From positions 2,170,001 through 2,234,000 of the forward strand of contig NZ_CP129238.1 of the NCBI RefSeq assembly GCF_030413595.1: 64,000 nucleotides of DNA, read 5' to 3'. Source of the stretch: Planococcus liqunii (lineage in GTDB: Bacteria; Bacillota; Bacilli; Bacillales_A; Planococcaceae). The position numbers and the translations under genes were made by a program. The notes under the pieces are model-generated. The model was not told the origin of the DNA, did no database searches, and was given only the letters and a program-made list of their open reading frames with translations. Shown piece after piece: positions 17,992 through 27,605 of the stretch; position 1 is the first letter of the stretch; every line of letters starts with the position of its first letter.

Positions 17992-18462
17992 TTAATGGTG
18001 ATGCCCAGATGAGCCTTGTTCTGGCTTGGATCCTTGCTTCAGACTTTCCACTTCACTGTCCGAGAGCTCGCCGACGATGAATTGCTGCTGAGGGCTTACA
18101 ACGGATCCCTTATTCCCTGCATGCACTTCGAGGTAGTAGAGGCCTTCGCTTTCAAATTCAAATTGCATTTGATATGCGCTATTCTCGGCATTTTCCGCTT
18201 CCTCCATTGGAAAGCGGATTGAACCATCCTGTTTCTGGACTTCGAAATGGACGAAGTCTGCGTTATCCACCGGCGCTCCATTTTGGCTTAACGAAACTTC
18301 AAGTACGACTTCTTCATTCACCGAAAGGTCCTCTGGCACGTTCATTTTTACTTGAAGCGGGCTTTCTTGCTTGTACAAGCTAGCTGCATCGCTGTTAAGG
18401 GAACATGCGCCTAGAATAAGCATACATAGAAGCAACAATGCCAGCATTCCTGATTTTCTCAT
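17992..18462 (-). CDS. YtkA-like domain lipoprotein
   Basis: 156 residues. Lipobox I-L-G-A-C-S puts the lipidated Cys near residue 20. The mature part (about 35-135) is an Ig-like YtkA/FixH-type beta domain, and the tail ends in three His residues (G-H-H-H), a possible metal-binding end. ATG 18462 is behind AAGGAGGAG. It lies 21 bp after the PepSY protein gene and belongs to the same operon. A role in metal or redox handling at the membrane surface is an inference. Confidence 0.7.
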   Translation of the reverse strand: MRKSGMLALLLLCMLILGACSLNSDAASLYKQESPLQVKMNVPEDLSVNEEVVLEVSLSQNGAPVDNADFVHFEVQKQDGSIRFPMEEAENAENSAYQMQFEFESEGLYYLEVHAGNKGSVVSPQQQFIVGELSDSEVESLKQGSKPEQGSSGHHH

Positions 18463-18483
18463 TGCGGTCTCCTCCTTTTTGCA

Positions 18484-19863
18484 TTAAGCATTCAGCCACT
18501 TTTTTACAGAAGGAATGCGTTGGATTAAGAGCCAATCAATCAGCCAGACGGCGAGTATGGACAGACCGACCAATGGGAATAAAATACCCAATCCAATCAT
18601 AAGGAACAGAAAAGCTTTCGTGTTGAAAAGGGCTGGTGCCACTGGCGCCCCTATTCCGTTCTGGGGTTTACGTTTCCACCATAAATATATGCCGCTGATG
18701 GCTACAAAAACAACGCTTAAGCAGATGAACAAGCTGATCAATTGATTGGCAAGCCCGAATTGAGAACCTTTATGCAACGTGATGCCCCATGCCACAATTT
18801 TCCCAATGACGCCATAATTTTCATAACGGTAATCTGCCAAGACGGCCCCTGAATACTGGTCAATATGGATGGTCGCTTCATCCTGCGCTTTTGGCGGGAA
18901 GACGGAAAGCGTATAAACACCTTCTGGTTCTTGTGGGATAAAGATGGAATAACTCGGATAAATGCCTTCTTGTTCCGCCACCTCCACTACTTTATCCAGT
19001 GAAAGCGGAACTTGGCCTTGTATGGCGGAAAGAGGCACATCCAAAGTTTCGGCAGCCCAAGGCACTTCGGCAATATCCTGTGTTTGAATATTTGAAGTTG
19101 GTGCATCCCCAATCCAAACGGATGGCGGATAACCTTCCCCCGTATTCGTCGTGATGGCTTGAAAATTGGCTCCCCACAAGCCGGACCAAGGCAGCCCGGT
19201 CAGCACCAAGAACAACAACCCTCCCGTTACCCAAAAAGCCGGGACAACATGGAGATCCCTTCTCAGGATTTTCTTGCCTTTTCGCAATCGAGGGATTAAA
19301 GTCCCGGCGATGCCGGTTTTCTTTTTGGGGAACCACAAAAAGAAGCCTGTCACCATCAGCACAATAGCCCAGCAGGCAGCCAGTTCAACAATTCGGTCCC
19401 CGAGTGTCCCGGCCATCAATTCCCCGTGGATTTCTTCAATCTTATCCATGATCCGGTCGTCATTGTTCAATTCCCCAATGGATTTTCCAGTATAGGGATC
19501 CATAAATACAGTGAGGGACTCGCCGTTCGAACTGATGGTCACTTCGCTGGAACGGGTTTCGCTTTCACCGGGTCGGTATTTCGTCACCACCGCATCCGGA
19601 TACAGCCGTTTCACTTCATCAAGCTGTTCTGTAACGGCGGCTCTTTCATCCTGTGGACTAACTTGATAGTAATCTTTGTATAGTACTTCTTCAATTTCAG
19701 CCTTGAACAAATAAATGGAACCTGTTATAGCTAACAGCACGAGAAGCGGCGCGAAAATAATGCCCGCATACAAATGCCATCTCCACATGGTTTTATAGAA
19801 TCTGCCATTCACTGATTTTTTCGGTGCTTTAGCAGCACTCGTTTTCTCTGTATTCTTTTCCAT
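18484..19863 (-). CDS. PepSY-associated membrane protein (PepSY_TM family)
   Basis: 459 residues. Four membrane helices: about 30-52, 165-185, 213-232 and 385-405, plus further hydrophobic segments at the C-terminus. Large external regions with PepSY-like folds lie between helices 1 and 2 and helices 3 and 4. His residues occur at helix ends (W-H-L-Y-A-G, H-V-V-P-A-F, H-K-G-S-Q-F), as in the family that includes haem-binding ferric reductases such as FoxB. Start ATG 19863 is behind GAGGAG. No Fur box was found upstream. First gene of the operon with the YtkA lipoprotein. Confidence 0.75.
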   Translation of the reverse strand: MEKNTEKTSAAKAPKKSVNGRFYKTMWRWHLYAGIIFAPLLVLLAITGSIYLFKAEIEEVLYKDYYQVSPQDERAAVTEQLDEVKRLYPDAVVTKYRPGESETRSSEVTISSNGESLTVFMDPYTGKSIGELNNDDRIMDKIEEIHGELMAGTLGDRIVELAACWAIVLMVTGFFLWFPKKKTGIAGTLIPRLRKGKKILRRDLHVVPAFWVTGGLLFLVLTGLPWSGLWGANFQAITTNTGEGYPPSVWIGDAPTSNIQTQDIAEVPWAAETLDVPLSAIQGQVPLSLDKVVEVAEQEGIYPSYSIFIPQEPEGVYTLSVFPPKAQDEATIHIDQYSGAVLADYRYENYGVIGKIVAWGITLHKGSQFGLANQLISLFICLSVVFVAISGIYLWWKRKPQNGIGAPVAPALFNTKAFLFLMIGLGILFPLVGLSILAVWLIDWLLIQRIPSVKKWLNA

Positions 19864-20105
19864 TTGTTACTCCTCTTTTCCCGAGCCGCCTTGAAATTTT
19901 CCGTTTCTTGATAAGGATTCGAACTTCACTTACTTACATTTTCCATAAGAATCGTTGAAGTTGGTCGGCTGTGCTTCATCAGTACTAACGCAAAGAATTC
20001 CGATTTAGATTTCTCTTTTTAAGAAAAGCATCTAAATTTAAGTGTTCATGAAAGCTGTTGGAAGACTCGAATTCGCTAATTGCCCTTCTAAAAAACTCGC
20101 TGAAT

Positions 20106-21413
20106 TTAATTCAAACTCGCGAAGCTGGTTTTCAGCTTCGGTACGTAGAATGATAAAAATATAGAACGGCCGGCGCTAAAAGCGATAAAAGCCAGCCAAA
20201 GTCCATGGTTATTTAATAATGGAACTGATACAAAGTAAACTACCAAGAAGAAAAGGAAGGCAAAAATCATCGACTTTCGGACAGGGGCAGTTTCTGTAGC
20301 TCCTGTAAAAATACCGTAAAAGATGATGCCGATACTTGTTGATATGGGAAACAATAATAGCCAATCACTATAAGTCATTGCAATTGCAATGACTTCCTGA
20401 TTGTTCGTGAAAAGCTGAATGATTCTTTCATGAAATAGTCCGTACAAGACCGTTAGAAAGATGGACGTGTAAGCAGCCCACTGTGCTGAAATGGAAAGTG
20501 TCTTTCTATGCAGCGGGTAATCTTGTGATCCCACCGCTTTTCCGGAAAGAATGCTGGAAGCATTGGAAAAACCATCGAAAAAGTACGCCATCAAATAATG
20601 GATTTGAATCAGCACCGCATTCGCAGCAAGGGTTTCGGTGCCAAAAGAAGCACTTTTGTATGTAAAGATGTTGAATACAAGCAATAAACACACTGTCCGG
20701 ACAAATAAATCCTGATTGACCAACAACATTTTCTTTAATGCCGAAGTATCCAGAATATGAGCCATTGATAAGGATTTGAACGTAATTGATGTACTTTTAG
20801 CTATTACATATATTCCAATCACCAAGGCCAGGCTCTCAGCAATCAATGTTGCCGCAGCAACCCCCGGAACTCCCCAGGAAAACCCCTGCACGAAAAGGAG
20901 ATCAAGGAATATGTTGACTAAATTCATCAACACCTGGATCATCACTGCTATTTTGATGCGGGACATGCCCATAAGCCACCCAAGAATAACGTAATTGACA
21001 AACGTCACCGGAACTCCCCATATGCGAATTGCAAAATAACTTGAAGCCAACGCCTCAACGTCAGATTCCGGGTTAAGTAATTTTAACGCTGCATACTCAA
21101 TGGGGCTTTGTAAAAGCAGGAACACAAGCCCGATCAACAAAGCAATAAAAAAAGGCCTTATGAAAGAAAGTCTTTCCTGCAATTCATCCCTTGCTCCAAA
21201 AGCCTGGGCAGCAAAGCCCGAAGTGCTGATGCGCAAAAATCCGAATAACCAGTACATGGTGTTGAAAATCACTGTACCAATGGCTACTCCCCCAATGTAT
21301 GCGGGGTTGTCGAGTTGGCCTACGACAGCCGTGTCCACGGCTCCCAATAAAGGTGTGGTAACTGTCGAAAGCGTCAGCGGCAATGCTAATGCCAAATACG
21401 ATTTGTGGTTCAT
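20106..21413 (-). CDS. MATE-family efflux transporter (DinF-like)
   Basis: 435 residues, twelve membrane segments. MATE signature stretches are P-L-L-G-A-V-D-T-A-V-V-G, the A-A-Q-A-F-G-A region and A-N-A-V-L-I-Q in the second half. It exports cationic drugs or metabolites using Na+ or H+; the DinF branch is suggested by the N-terminal layout. Start ATG 21413 is behind AGGAG. It stands alone, and no clear terminator was seen. Confidence 0.85.
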   Translation of the reverse strand: MNHKSYLALALPLTLSTVTTPLLGAVDTAVVGQLDNPAYIGGVAIGTVIFNTMYWLFGFLRISTSGFAAQAFGARDELQERLSFIRPFFIALLIGLVFLLLQSPIEYAALKLLNPESDVEALASSYFAIRIWGVPVTFVNYVILGWLMGMSRIKIAVMIQVLMNLVNIFLDLLFVQGFSWGVPGVAAATLIAESLALVIGIYVIAKSTSITFKSLSMAHILDTSALKKMLLVNQDLFVRTVCLLLVFNIFTYKSASFGTETLAANAVLIQIHYLMAYFFDGFSNASSILSGKAVGSQDYPLHRKTLSISAQWAAYTSIFLTVLYGLFHERIIQLFTNNQEVIAIAMTYSDWLLLFPISTSIGIIFYGIFTGATETAPVRKSMIFAFLFFLVVYFVSVPLLNNHGLWLAFIAFSAGRSIFLSFYVPKLKTSFASLN

Positions 21414-21931
21414 AGAAATGCTCCTATTCGCTAATCTCTTTACACTCGAAATTTACTGTAACGAAAGACAACGAACATTTCAATCATAGAAAGAAATTAA
21501 TTGCTTCGTATAAGGGTGACGGTTGCCAGAAAAAAGATCCTTGAACAGCTGCCTCAGCTAGTGTAAAGAAATTAGAAGACAGCGGAACTATCGAGAACTA
21601 TTCAAAGTCATTCAAGCAAATATGAGTTTTCTTGTGCAAGCCATCATCAGCATTTTCACCAGAAACACATAGAAGTAGCCCTATTTGTCTTTTCTTAAAT
21701 CACAAGAAGCTTTTGTGCTCAAAAATTACAAATCAGTGGAGACAGCTGTTATTTGCTTGAGTGTAAATTTCCCTCCAACGCAGAATTGGACCAATTCCTA
21801 ATCAAGCTGAATGAACACATAAACTATAAACTTTCTATTGTGATTAATAATTAAGCTTTCGTTGAAATGCCATTGCACAATCGTCATTCTCCACTCAGTG
21901 ATTCTAAAACCCATACATTGGCTATAGCAAA

Positions 21932-21975
21932 AAAACGGAGAGGAATGCTCTATAGCTAGCATTCCTCTCCGTTTT
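21932..21975 (-). terminator. Strong terminator of the MBL-hydrolase gene
   Basis: 18-bp perfect arms (21932-21949, 21958-21975) and flanking A/T runs. The stretch 21430-21930 between the MATE gene and this hairpin shows no coding pattern I can support. Confidence 0.9.
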
Positions 21976-22008
21976 CTGTTTAGTATTGCTGTCTCTTAAA
22001 TTCTTTTA

Positions 22009-23196
22009 TCACTTGACTGTTGCACTCTCCCACCATGTGGAAAAAGGAGAAGACATGTTTCCATCCAGCGGGACAGTTTCACCCATAGGTGAAGAAGTGA
22101 GGGTTACTCCTCTTTCTTCGGCCGCTGCCGCTGCCCGTTCAATCGGCTCTGTCCATCCGTGCCGCGCTAGCGTAAACGCTCCCCAGTGAGTCAATACCAT
22201 TTCCTTGCCTTGTACATCGATGCTGGCCTGAACGGATTCTTCCGGCTGCATATGGGATTCGGGCCAGCGCGTATCGTATTGGGCGCCCTCTATTAAAGCA
22301 ATATCAAAGGGTCCGTACGTATCGCCAATTTCCTTGAAATGCGCATCATACCCTCCATCTCCACTGACATAGAAACGGGTTTGTTCTCCGAGAATGACCC
22401 ATCCGCCCCAAAGCGTCGAATTCTGGTTTAAAAGGCCTCTACCGGAAAAATGCTTGGCGGGCGTTAATGCTACAGTCAACTCTTGGAACTCCGCTTCCTC
22501 CCACCAGTTCAGTTCTGTGATTTTTTCTTTTGCAATGCCCCATTCAATCAAATGGCTGCTCACACCGTATGGCACAAAAAAATGAGCGACTTTGCTTTGC
22601 AGTTTGGTTATGGACTGATAATCCAGATGGTCATAATGGTCATGTGTGATAAGTACCGCGTCAATAGCAGGCAGCTTTTCTACAATCCCCAACAAATCGT
22701 CACTGTATCGCTTTGGGCCGATAAAGGAAACCGGGGATGCAATAGGGCCCAGCATTGGATCCACCAAAATTTTCTTCTTGTCGATGCTTAAGATAAAAGC
22801 AGAATGGCCAAGCCAGGTTAAGCTGTCTTCATCCGAGTTGATCGCATTCCAATCAATTTCAGAAACCGGCAAGCGAACGGACGGGCTGGTTTCTTCTCGC
22901 GAGGACATTGAAGTAGCAAGTGTCGCAGGAACTTCAATACTGCCGGCTGGTATTTCAGAAGGCAGATTGACGAATTTTCCATCCTTGTAATTATCAAATG
23001 CCTCATATGTTTCTTTTTGTTCTTTGCTCGGATTACCACCAAAAGTCGGCGATAGATTGACAACCAGCAGAACAGCCATCACCAATACACTGATTATGAC
23101 TAGCAGGGATCGCATGATTTTCTTTAAAATCTTTTTTCTTGTGGAGGCATCTTTTCTTTTCTTCTTCTTTGGTGGATGTTTTTCAAAATCCGACAT
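22009..23196 (-). CDS. Membrane-anchored metallo-beta-lactamase-fold hydrolase (NAPE-PLD-like)
   Basis: 395 residues. A very basic N-terminus (K-K-K-K-R-K) and one membrane helix (about 29-50) place the catalytic domain outside. The zinc motif T-H-D-H-Y-D-H-L-D is intact, and later ligands appear in A-K-H-F-S-G, V-S-G-D-G-G-Y-D and T-H-W-G. The family (beta-lactamase superfamily 2) includes phospholipase-D-type enzymes acting on N-acyl lipids; the substrate here is unknown. Start ATG 23196 is behind GCGAGGG. Single gene. Confidence 0.8.
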   Translation of the reverse strand: MSDFEKHPPKKKKRKDASTRKKILKKIMRSLLVIISVLVMAVLLVVNLSPTFGGNPSKEQKETYEAFDNYKDGKFVNLPSEIPAGSIEVPATLATSMSSREETSPSVRLPVSEIDWNAINSDEDSLTWLGHSAFILSIDKKKILVDPMLGPIASPVSFIGPKRYSDDLLGIVEKLPAIDAVLITHDHYDHLDYQSITKLQSKVAHFFVPYGVSSHLIEWGIAKEKITELNWWEEAEFQELTVALTPAKHFSGRGLLNQNSTLWGGWVILGEQTRFYVSGDGGYDAHFKEIGDTYGPFDIALIEGAQYDTRWPESHMQPEESVQASIDVQGKEMVLTHWGAFTLARHGWTEPIERAAAAAEERGVTLTSSPMGETVPLDGNMSSPFSTWWESATVK

Positions 23197-23430
23197 TTGA
23201 TCCCTCGCCTTGTGTGTAAATTAGTTGATAGGCCGATTGCCTAATAATTTCAGTAAAGTGTATTGGTTTTAACATTTCCTGTCCTGCGTATAAATCAATT
23301 ACTATGCAAGTACTTCTTATGCATTTACTTATTAACTTTACAAAATCAATAACAAAATTTAATGCTGTAGGACTGAAAGTTTCTTTCAAATGGAGTAATT
23401 GTCCTAAATTATATGATTTTTAAAGAAAAA

Positions 23431-23460
23431 TGAAACTTTATTGCCATTATACGGGTATAG
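23431..23460 (+). promoter_or_regulatory. ECF-type promoter, copy B
   Basis: TGAAAC (23431-23436), 18-bp spacer, GTATAG (23455-23460), 35 bp before the start at 23496. It is the near twin of the site at 16212. Confidence 0.5.
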
Positions 23461-23495
23461 ACAGTAATGACAGTTTAAATTAAGGAGGAAATCCA

Positions 23496-23672
23496 ATGAA
23501 CGTCAATTTATTATTGTCCATCGTAATGTTGATTGTTGGTCTTGCTTTTTTAACGTTAACGTTTCTATTTCCAGACGAAATTAAAATTGGAGCGTTTTTA
23601 GCTTCTATAGCAATTGCCGCTATTTTTTATGTTCAATATATGAGAAAAAAGAAAAGACTTAAAAGCAATTGA
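23496..23672 (+). CDS. Small two-helix membrane protein
   Basis: 58 residues behind a perfect AAGGAGG. Two hydrophobic helices (about 5-25 and 31-47) join at F-P-D-E-I-K, and the tail is basic (R-K-K-K-R-L-K). It shares an ECF-type promoter with the DUF4181-like gene, which suggests an envelope-stress role. Family not recognised. Confidence 0.6.
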   Translation: MNVNLLLSIVMLIVGLAFLTLTFLFPDEIKIGAFLASIAIAAIFYVQYMRKKKRLKSN

Positions 23673-24397
23673 ATTTGAGAACGCAACTAAGATAAAGAAA
23701 TCGCTTTTTTTAAAAATTTTGTTCATCCTCACGCTATTTGCTTATCAATTTCGTCCTTTCTATAAATATTTTTGCTGAATTGAAAGCATTAACTTAATCT
23801 CAAATAAGCCAAATCACCTGAAGTACAAGTAATGATCGAAGGAAAAAAAACCGACCGTTCGCTACAAAACTTCTTGCAACGGCAGTTCTTTTCACCCTGC
23901 CCTTTCATTGTACATAAACGCAACAACTTTCTCCTGTTCCGCAATTTTTATGTAAGTCCTCATTTTTGGGATTGAAGTTAGATAGGAATATAAGAATGAA
24001 GTGAATTCTTTCAAGGGATAAGGAATCTATTTCAGAAACACCCTGTTAAAATATAGATTATAAACTTATTCCAGTATCTTAAATTATTATACAAACAGAT
24101 TAATCTTCATTTACTTTTGTTCGTTCAATAAGTTTTTTACTAACAAACATAAAGTATGAAAGATCACTTCACTACAAATATAGCATCTTTTCCTTTATCA
24201 GCAGATAGTTCACTTTATTAAAGCAGTCACATGTAAATCGTTTATGTAAACATAAGGTATTGAGCTCTAAAGTTGTATATTCAATGCTGTTAATGAATCG
24301 TTTAAATTCAAACGTTGAAATACCGCAGCACAAGAAGAACATTATAGAGTATGAATTAAGTGAAGACAGCCTCTTTTAACGCGAAAGCTGGGGAACT
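23673..24397. other. Gene-poor AT-rich stretch
   Basis: No open frame with a ribosome site was found. The sequence is AT-rich with scattered short repeats, and I see no recognisable RNA or protein remnant. Confidence 0.5.
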
Positions 24398-24451
24398 AAA
24401 AAAGATGACACTGACAGAGTGGTAAACCCACATTATCAGTGTCATCTTTTT
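24398..24451. terminator. Terminator downstream of the enolase-superfamily gene
   Basis: 16-bp perfect arms (24398-24413, 24436-24451) with A/T runs on both sides; it lies 80 bp past the stop on the minus strand. Confidence 0.8.
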
Positions 24452-24533
24452 AGAATAAAACTTGAGTGTCTTTTTTCTTGAATTGTTCAAAATATGTTCC
24501 GCAACTTTAAAAAATCTTGATTTTTATCATGCA

Positions 24534-25697
24534 TTATTCAGCAACCGAGCGAAGCAATTTAATCAACGGGGCTTTGGTTTCAAATCCTATTCCTGGAACG
24601 TCCGGTAAACCCACATATCCATTTTCAACTGGAATATCATCGGCAAATCCTCCAAATGGTTCAAAAATTCCCGGATACGACTCATTCCCGCCTAGCCCCA
24701 ATCCCGCTGCAATATTCAGAGACAATTGATGCCCCCCGTGTGGAATGCAACGGCGAGAAGACCAGCCATGTTCTTTCAACATATCCAGTATTCTCATATA
24801 CTCCACCAGCCCATAACTCAATGCACAATCGAACTGCAGATAATCCCGGTCCGGCCGCATTCCCCCGTAGCGGATGAGGTTTCGGGCATCCTGCATGGAA
24901 AACAGATTTTCTCCTGTAGCCATCGGGTGTTTATAATGCTTGGAAAGCTCCGCTTGAAGTTCATAATCCAACGGATCTCCTACTTCCTCATACCAAAACA
25001 AGTTATAGGGCTCTAATTTTTCTGCATACTGAATCGCTGTCTCCAGATCAAACCGTCCGTTTACGTCCACCGCCAGAGATTGGCCGGATGGCACCACTTC
25101 CAGGACGGCTTCGATTCTTCGAAGATCTTCGTCTAAACCGTTTCCGATTTTCATCTTCACAACGGAATACCCCAGATCCAGGTAGCCTCTCATTTCATCT
25201 TGAAGCATTTTATCGTCTTTTCCTGGCTGATAGTAGCCGCCTGCCGCATAAACAAATACTTTATCGTCCGGCTTTCCATCCCCGTAACGGTCGGCCAGCA
25301 ATTGATAAAGCGGCTTCTCTTCTATTTTGGCAACGGCGTCCCAAATTGCCATATCAAGCGTTCCGACCGCAACCGACCGTTCCCCGTGGCCGCCTGGCTT
25401 TTCGCCCGTCATTAAAATATCCCAAATCTTATGAGGATCAAAATTAGATCCCTCATCATTTAAAATATCATTTGTTTCCGCTTCCAACAAACGAGGGATA
25501 AACCGTTCGTGAAGCAGTCCGCTTGGCGCATACCGGCCATTTGAGTTAAAACCGTATCCTACCACTCGTCTGCCATTCTTAAACACATCCGTGACGATTG
25601 CTACGACCGAAACATTCATTTTTGAAAAATCAATATACGCATTGCTGATACTCGATTTAATAGGTACGGCTTTTTCTTTGATATCAATAATCTTCAT
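24534..25697 (-). CDS. Enolase-superfamily sugar-acid dehydratase, D-tartrate dehydratase-like
   Basis: 387 residues. Capping domain (1-150), then a TIM-barrel with the mandelate-racemase-group residues: Lys pair in V-V-K-M-K-I-G, metal ligands D in A-V-D-V-N-G-R-F-D, E in F-W-Y-E-E and E in A-T-G-E-N-L-F, and base His in I-P-H-G-G-H-Q. The stretch from N-G-R-F-D to the C-terminus closely resembles Bradyrhizobium D-tartrate dehydratase, so dehydration of D-tartrate or a related diacid is likely. ATG 25697 is behind GGGAGG. A GntR gene lies 170 bp upstream on the same strand. No transporter is adjacent. Confidence 0.8.
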   Translation of the reverse strand: MKIIDIKEKAVPIKSSISNAYIDFSKMNVSVVAIVTDVFKNGRRVVGYGFNSNGRYAPSGLLHERFIPRLLEAETNDILNDEGSNFDPHKIWDILMTGEKPGGHGERSVAVGTLDMAIWDAVAKIEEKPLYQLLADRYGDGKPDDKVFVYAAGGYYQPGKDDKMLQDEMRGYLDLGYSVVKMKIGNGLDEDLRRIEAVLEVVPSGQSLAVDVNGRFDLETAIQYAEKLEPYNLFWYEEVGDPLDYELQAELSKHYKHPMATGENLFSMQDARNLIRYGGMRPDRDYLQFDCALSYGLVEYMRILDMLKEHGWSSRRCIPHGGHQLSLNIAAGLGLGGNESYPGIFEPFGGFADDIPVENGYVGLPDVPGIGFETKAPLIKLLRSVAE

Positions 25698-25740
25698 CTT
25701 GAAACCTCCCATTCCGAATTTATAATCTAGTTTAAGAATA

Positions 25741-25758
25741 ATTAATAAATTTATTAAT
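25741..25758. promoter_or_regulatory. Perfect 18-bp palindrome, probable GntR operator
   Basis: ATTAATAAATTTATTAAT is its own reverse complement and lies 43 bp before the dehydratase start. A related but imperfect ATTGAATAAATTATATC lies just upstream of the GntR gene (about 26645-26661), consistent with one repressor acting on both. Confidence 0.5.
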
Positions 25759-25834
25759 GTCAATGTAAAGCGCTTATTTACTTTAAATTAGTTAAAAAAG
25801 CTCAGTAATAAATTTTTTAATTTGAATGCATATA

Positions 25835-25865
25835 AAAAAGACGCTTCATGTTAAGAAACGTCTTC
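25835..25865 (-). terminator. Weak terminator of the GntR gene
   Basis: On the minus strand AAGACG and CGTCTT arms, with inner TTC/GAA pairs, are followed by TTTTTTA. It would partly separate the GntR gene from the dehydratase. Confidence 0.5.
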
Positions 25866-25867
25866 TA

Positions 25868-26605
25868 TTATTCGTTTTTCTTATTCCTTGGTTTGTTTTC
25901 GATAATTCTCAAAATTTCCTGCCCGCCGCGATGCCTGTGGGAATGCATCAAGAGTTGAGCCGCTTTGCTGTCTTGGGCTCGCATGGCAGCAACGATTGCC
26001 CGATGTTCCTTAATGGACCGGACAGGAAGCTCTCGCTCATTAATGGTAAACAACCTTGCCCGGTACAACTGATCCGAATGGCTGTCCATTATATTTTTCA
26101 ACCGTTCATTCCGTGAGGACTCAACGATCAAATTATGAAATTGATTGTCTATATCTAAATAAGCCTTTAAATTATTTTCTTTCAGATACTTTTCCTGATT
26201 CGCAATGAGAGAATCCAGAATTTCGAGCTGCTCTTCGCTGATATGCAATGTCGCTAACTCGGCAGCCACTCCCTCCAACGCTTCAGCGATTTGGCACAGT
26301 TGCTCAATATTTTCTTTGACGATTGGTTCGACGATAAACCCTTTGCGGGGGATCAACCGAATCCAGCGATCCATCTCCAATCGAATCAATGCTTCGCGAA
26401 CCGGCGTCCGGCTCATCTCCAGCATTTCGATAATTTCACGTTCCAAAAAAGCCTCATTAGGCTGAAGCTGTAAGTTCCGGATCGCTTTTTGAATAATTAT
26501 ATAAGCCTGCTGCGGCAAACGGTCTTCATTTGTTTCTTCCTTGTATCGCAATAAGGTCTTCTTCAGATCAGAATTATCGCTGCTTCTTCTCTCTTTTTCC
26601 TTCAT
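25868..26605 (-). CDS. GntR-family (FadR/FCD) transcription regulator
   Basis: 245 residues. N-terminal winged HTH (about 30-90: F-L-E-R-E-I-I-E-M-L-E-M-S-R-T-P-V-R-E-A) and an all-helical FCD ligand domain (about 105-235). The domain shows metal-type ligand positions D in D-I-D-N-Q-F-H and His residues in E-H-R-A-I and S-H-R-H. FCD regulators commonly sense sugar acids and repress adjacent catabolic genes, which fits the dehydratase. ATG 26605 has GGTGA five bases upstream. Confidence 0.8.
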   Translation of the reverse strand: MKEKERRSSDNSDLKKTLLRYKEETNEDRLPQQAYIIIQKAIRNLQLQPNEAFLEREIIEMLEMSRTPVREALIRLEMDRWIRLIPRKGFIVEPIVKENIEQLCQIAEALEGVAAELATLHISEEQLEILDSLIANQEKYLKENNLKAYLDIDNQFHNLIVESSRNERLKNIMDSHSDQLYRARLFTINERELPVRSIKEHRAIVAAMRAQDSKAAQLLMHSHRHRGGQEILRIIENKPRNKKNE

Positions 26606-26659
26606 GAGATTCACCAAATTTCAATTTAATAAAAGTGCCGATATTGAATAAATTATATC

Positions 26660-27175
26660 AGATTTCCACCTGTATAAGCATGGTTTCAAAGGTAACTTCT
26701 GTTTTGGCATATAACTCTTTTTGAAAATGATCTGGCTTAAAATCATTAATAGCACCGAATAGTTAGCTTTCTATTGGTTTCACATCACTAACCTGATCAA
26801 AATTGAACACTACAGACACACCGGCGATGGAAGCTTAGAACAACACGGCGTCAATACCAACTTCGGATAGGTATTTTCCATTATTCAATTTTATTCCAGT
26901 CCTTTAATATCGTAATTTTCCAATTATAAGCTGTTCCTGGAATCGCACCATAATTAGTGATTGTTTAGTTGCAATTATTATAATAGCTAATAACAGTGCA
27001 ATTAATCGCAGCATTGGATTTACAATCTTTTATTCTTTGGACAACTCTTACTGAGTAACCCAGATCCTTTTGAAATGCAAGTTTCAAAACCTTATGTTAC
27101 GGCCATTTGAATCTATCATTTTTTCGTATAAAATCAGTTTTAAGGGATTTTCTAATATAGCGCATGGTATCGGAA
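26660..27175. other. Gene-poor AT-rich stretch with possible decayed coding sequence
   Basis: No intact gene. On the minus strand around 26763-26890 a frame reads protein-like sequence (E-V-G-I-D-A-V-L-F, stop, A-S-I-A-G-V-S-V-V-F-N-F-D-Q) interrupted by one stop, which may be a remnant. A 32-base segment at 27106 recurs imperfectly at 31578. Confidence 0.3.
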
Positions 27176-27214
27176 GTTTAAATGTAACTTAAATAGCTTT
27201 AAATTACATTCAAA
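27176..27214. repeat. Hairpin repeat, left copy
   Basis: TTTAAATGTAACTTAAA pairs with TTTAAATTACATTCAAA (two mismatches). It is nearly the same as the hairpin at 27606-27642 on the other side of the small gene. Confidence 0.5.
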
Positions 27215-27365
27215 ATTATTAAAAAATATTCTTCATTTCAGTTATACTAAAGACAATTATTATCTTTTTAAAAAAGATAATCGTCCTAAGCTAGTCCCAC
27301 TTAAGGATTCAGAACTAGTAATTTTTGAGATAACTACTCTTTGTATAAGAAAAGGGAGCGTTGGT

Positions 27366-27578
27366 ATGTCGAGACTAGATAATTCCCGATGGAAAATGAG
27401 TATGGCTGGCTTTACTGCGTTTGTTTTAGCTACTATTTTCTTCTTAATAACGGGGCCAAATATACCTGGAATATTTGGGTTTTTAATATCCGCAATAGTA
27501 TTGTTCATTCTAAATGCTATTTATGTTTTATATACAAACAAGAGGTCAGGGAACACAAAAAAATCAAATATAAACTAA
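27366..27578 (+). CDS. Small two-helix membrane protein between paired hairpins
   Basis: 70 residues with two hydrophobic segments (about 12-30 and 36-56) and a basic polar tail (N-K-R-S-G-N-T-K-K). Start ATG 27366 is behind AAGGGAG. It is flanked on each side by a similar hairpin (27176-27214, 27606-27642). Family not recognised. Confidence 0.5.
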   Translation: MSRLDNSRWKMSMAGFTAFVLATIFFLITGPNIPGIFGFLISAIVLFILNAIYVLYTNKRSGNTKKSNIN

Positions 27579-27605
27579 CTGTTAGACATTTATTTTTATC
27601 TTAAT

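Noticed and set aside
19864..20100. Fur or copper-regulator box before the PepSY gene
   Set aside because: The best 19-base match to the Fur consensus is only about half, and no CsoR-like palindrome was seen.
26763..26890. Decayed coding remnant on the minus strand
   Set aside because: Reading is protein-like for only about 35 codons with a stop inside and no family match; kept as a note in the gap entry, not as a gene.
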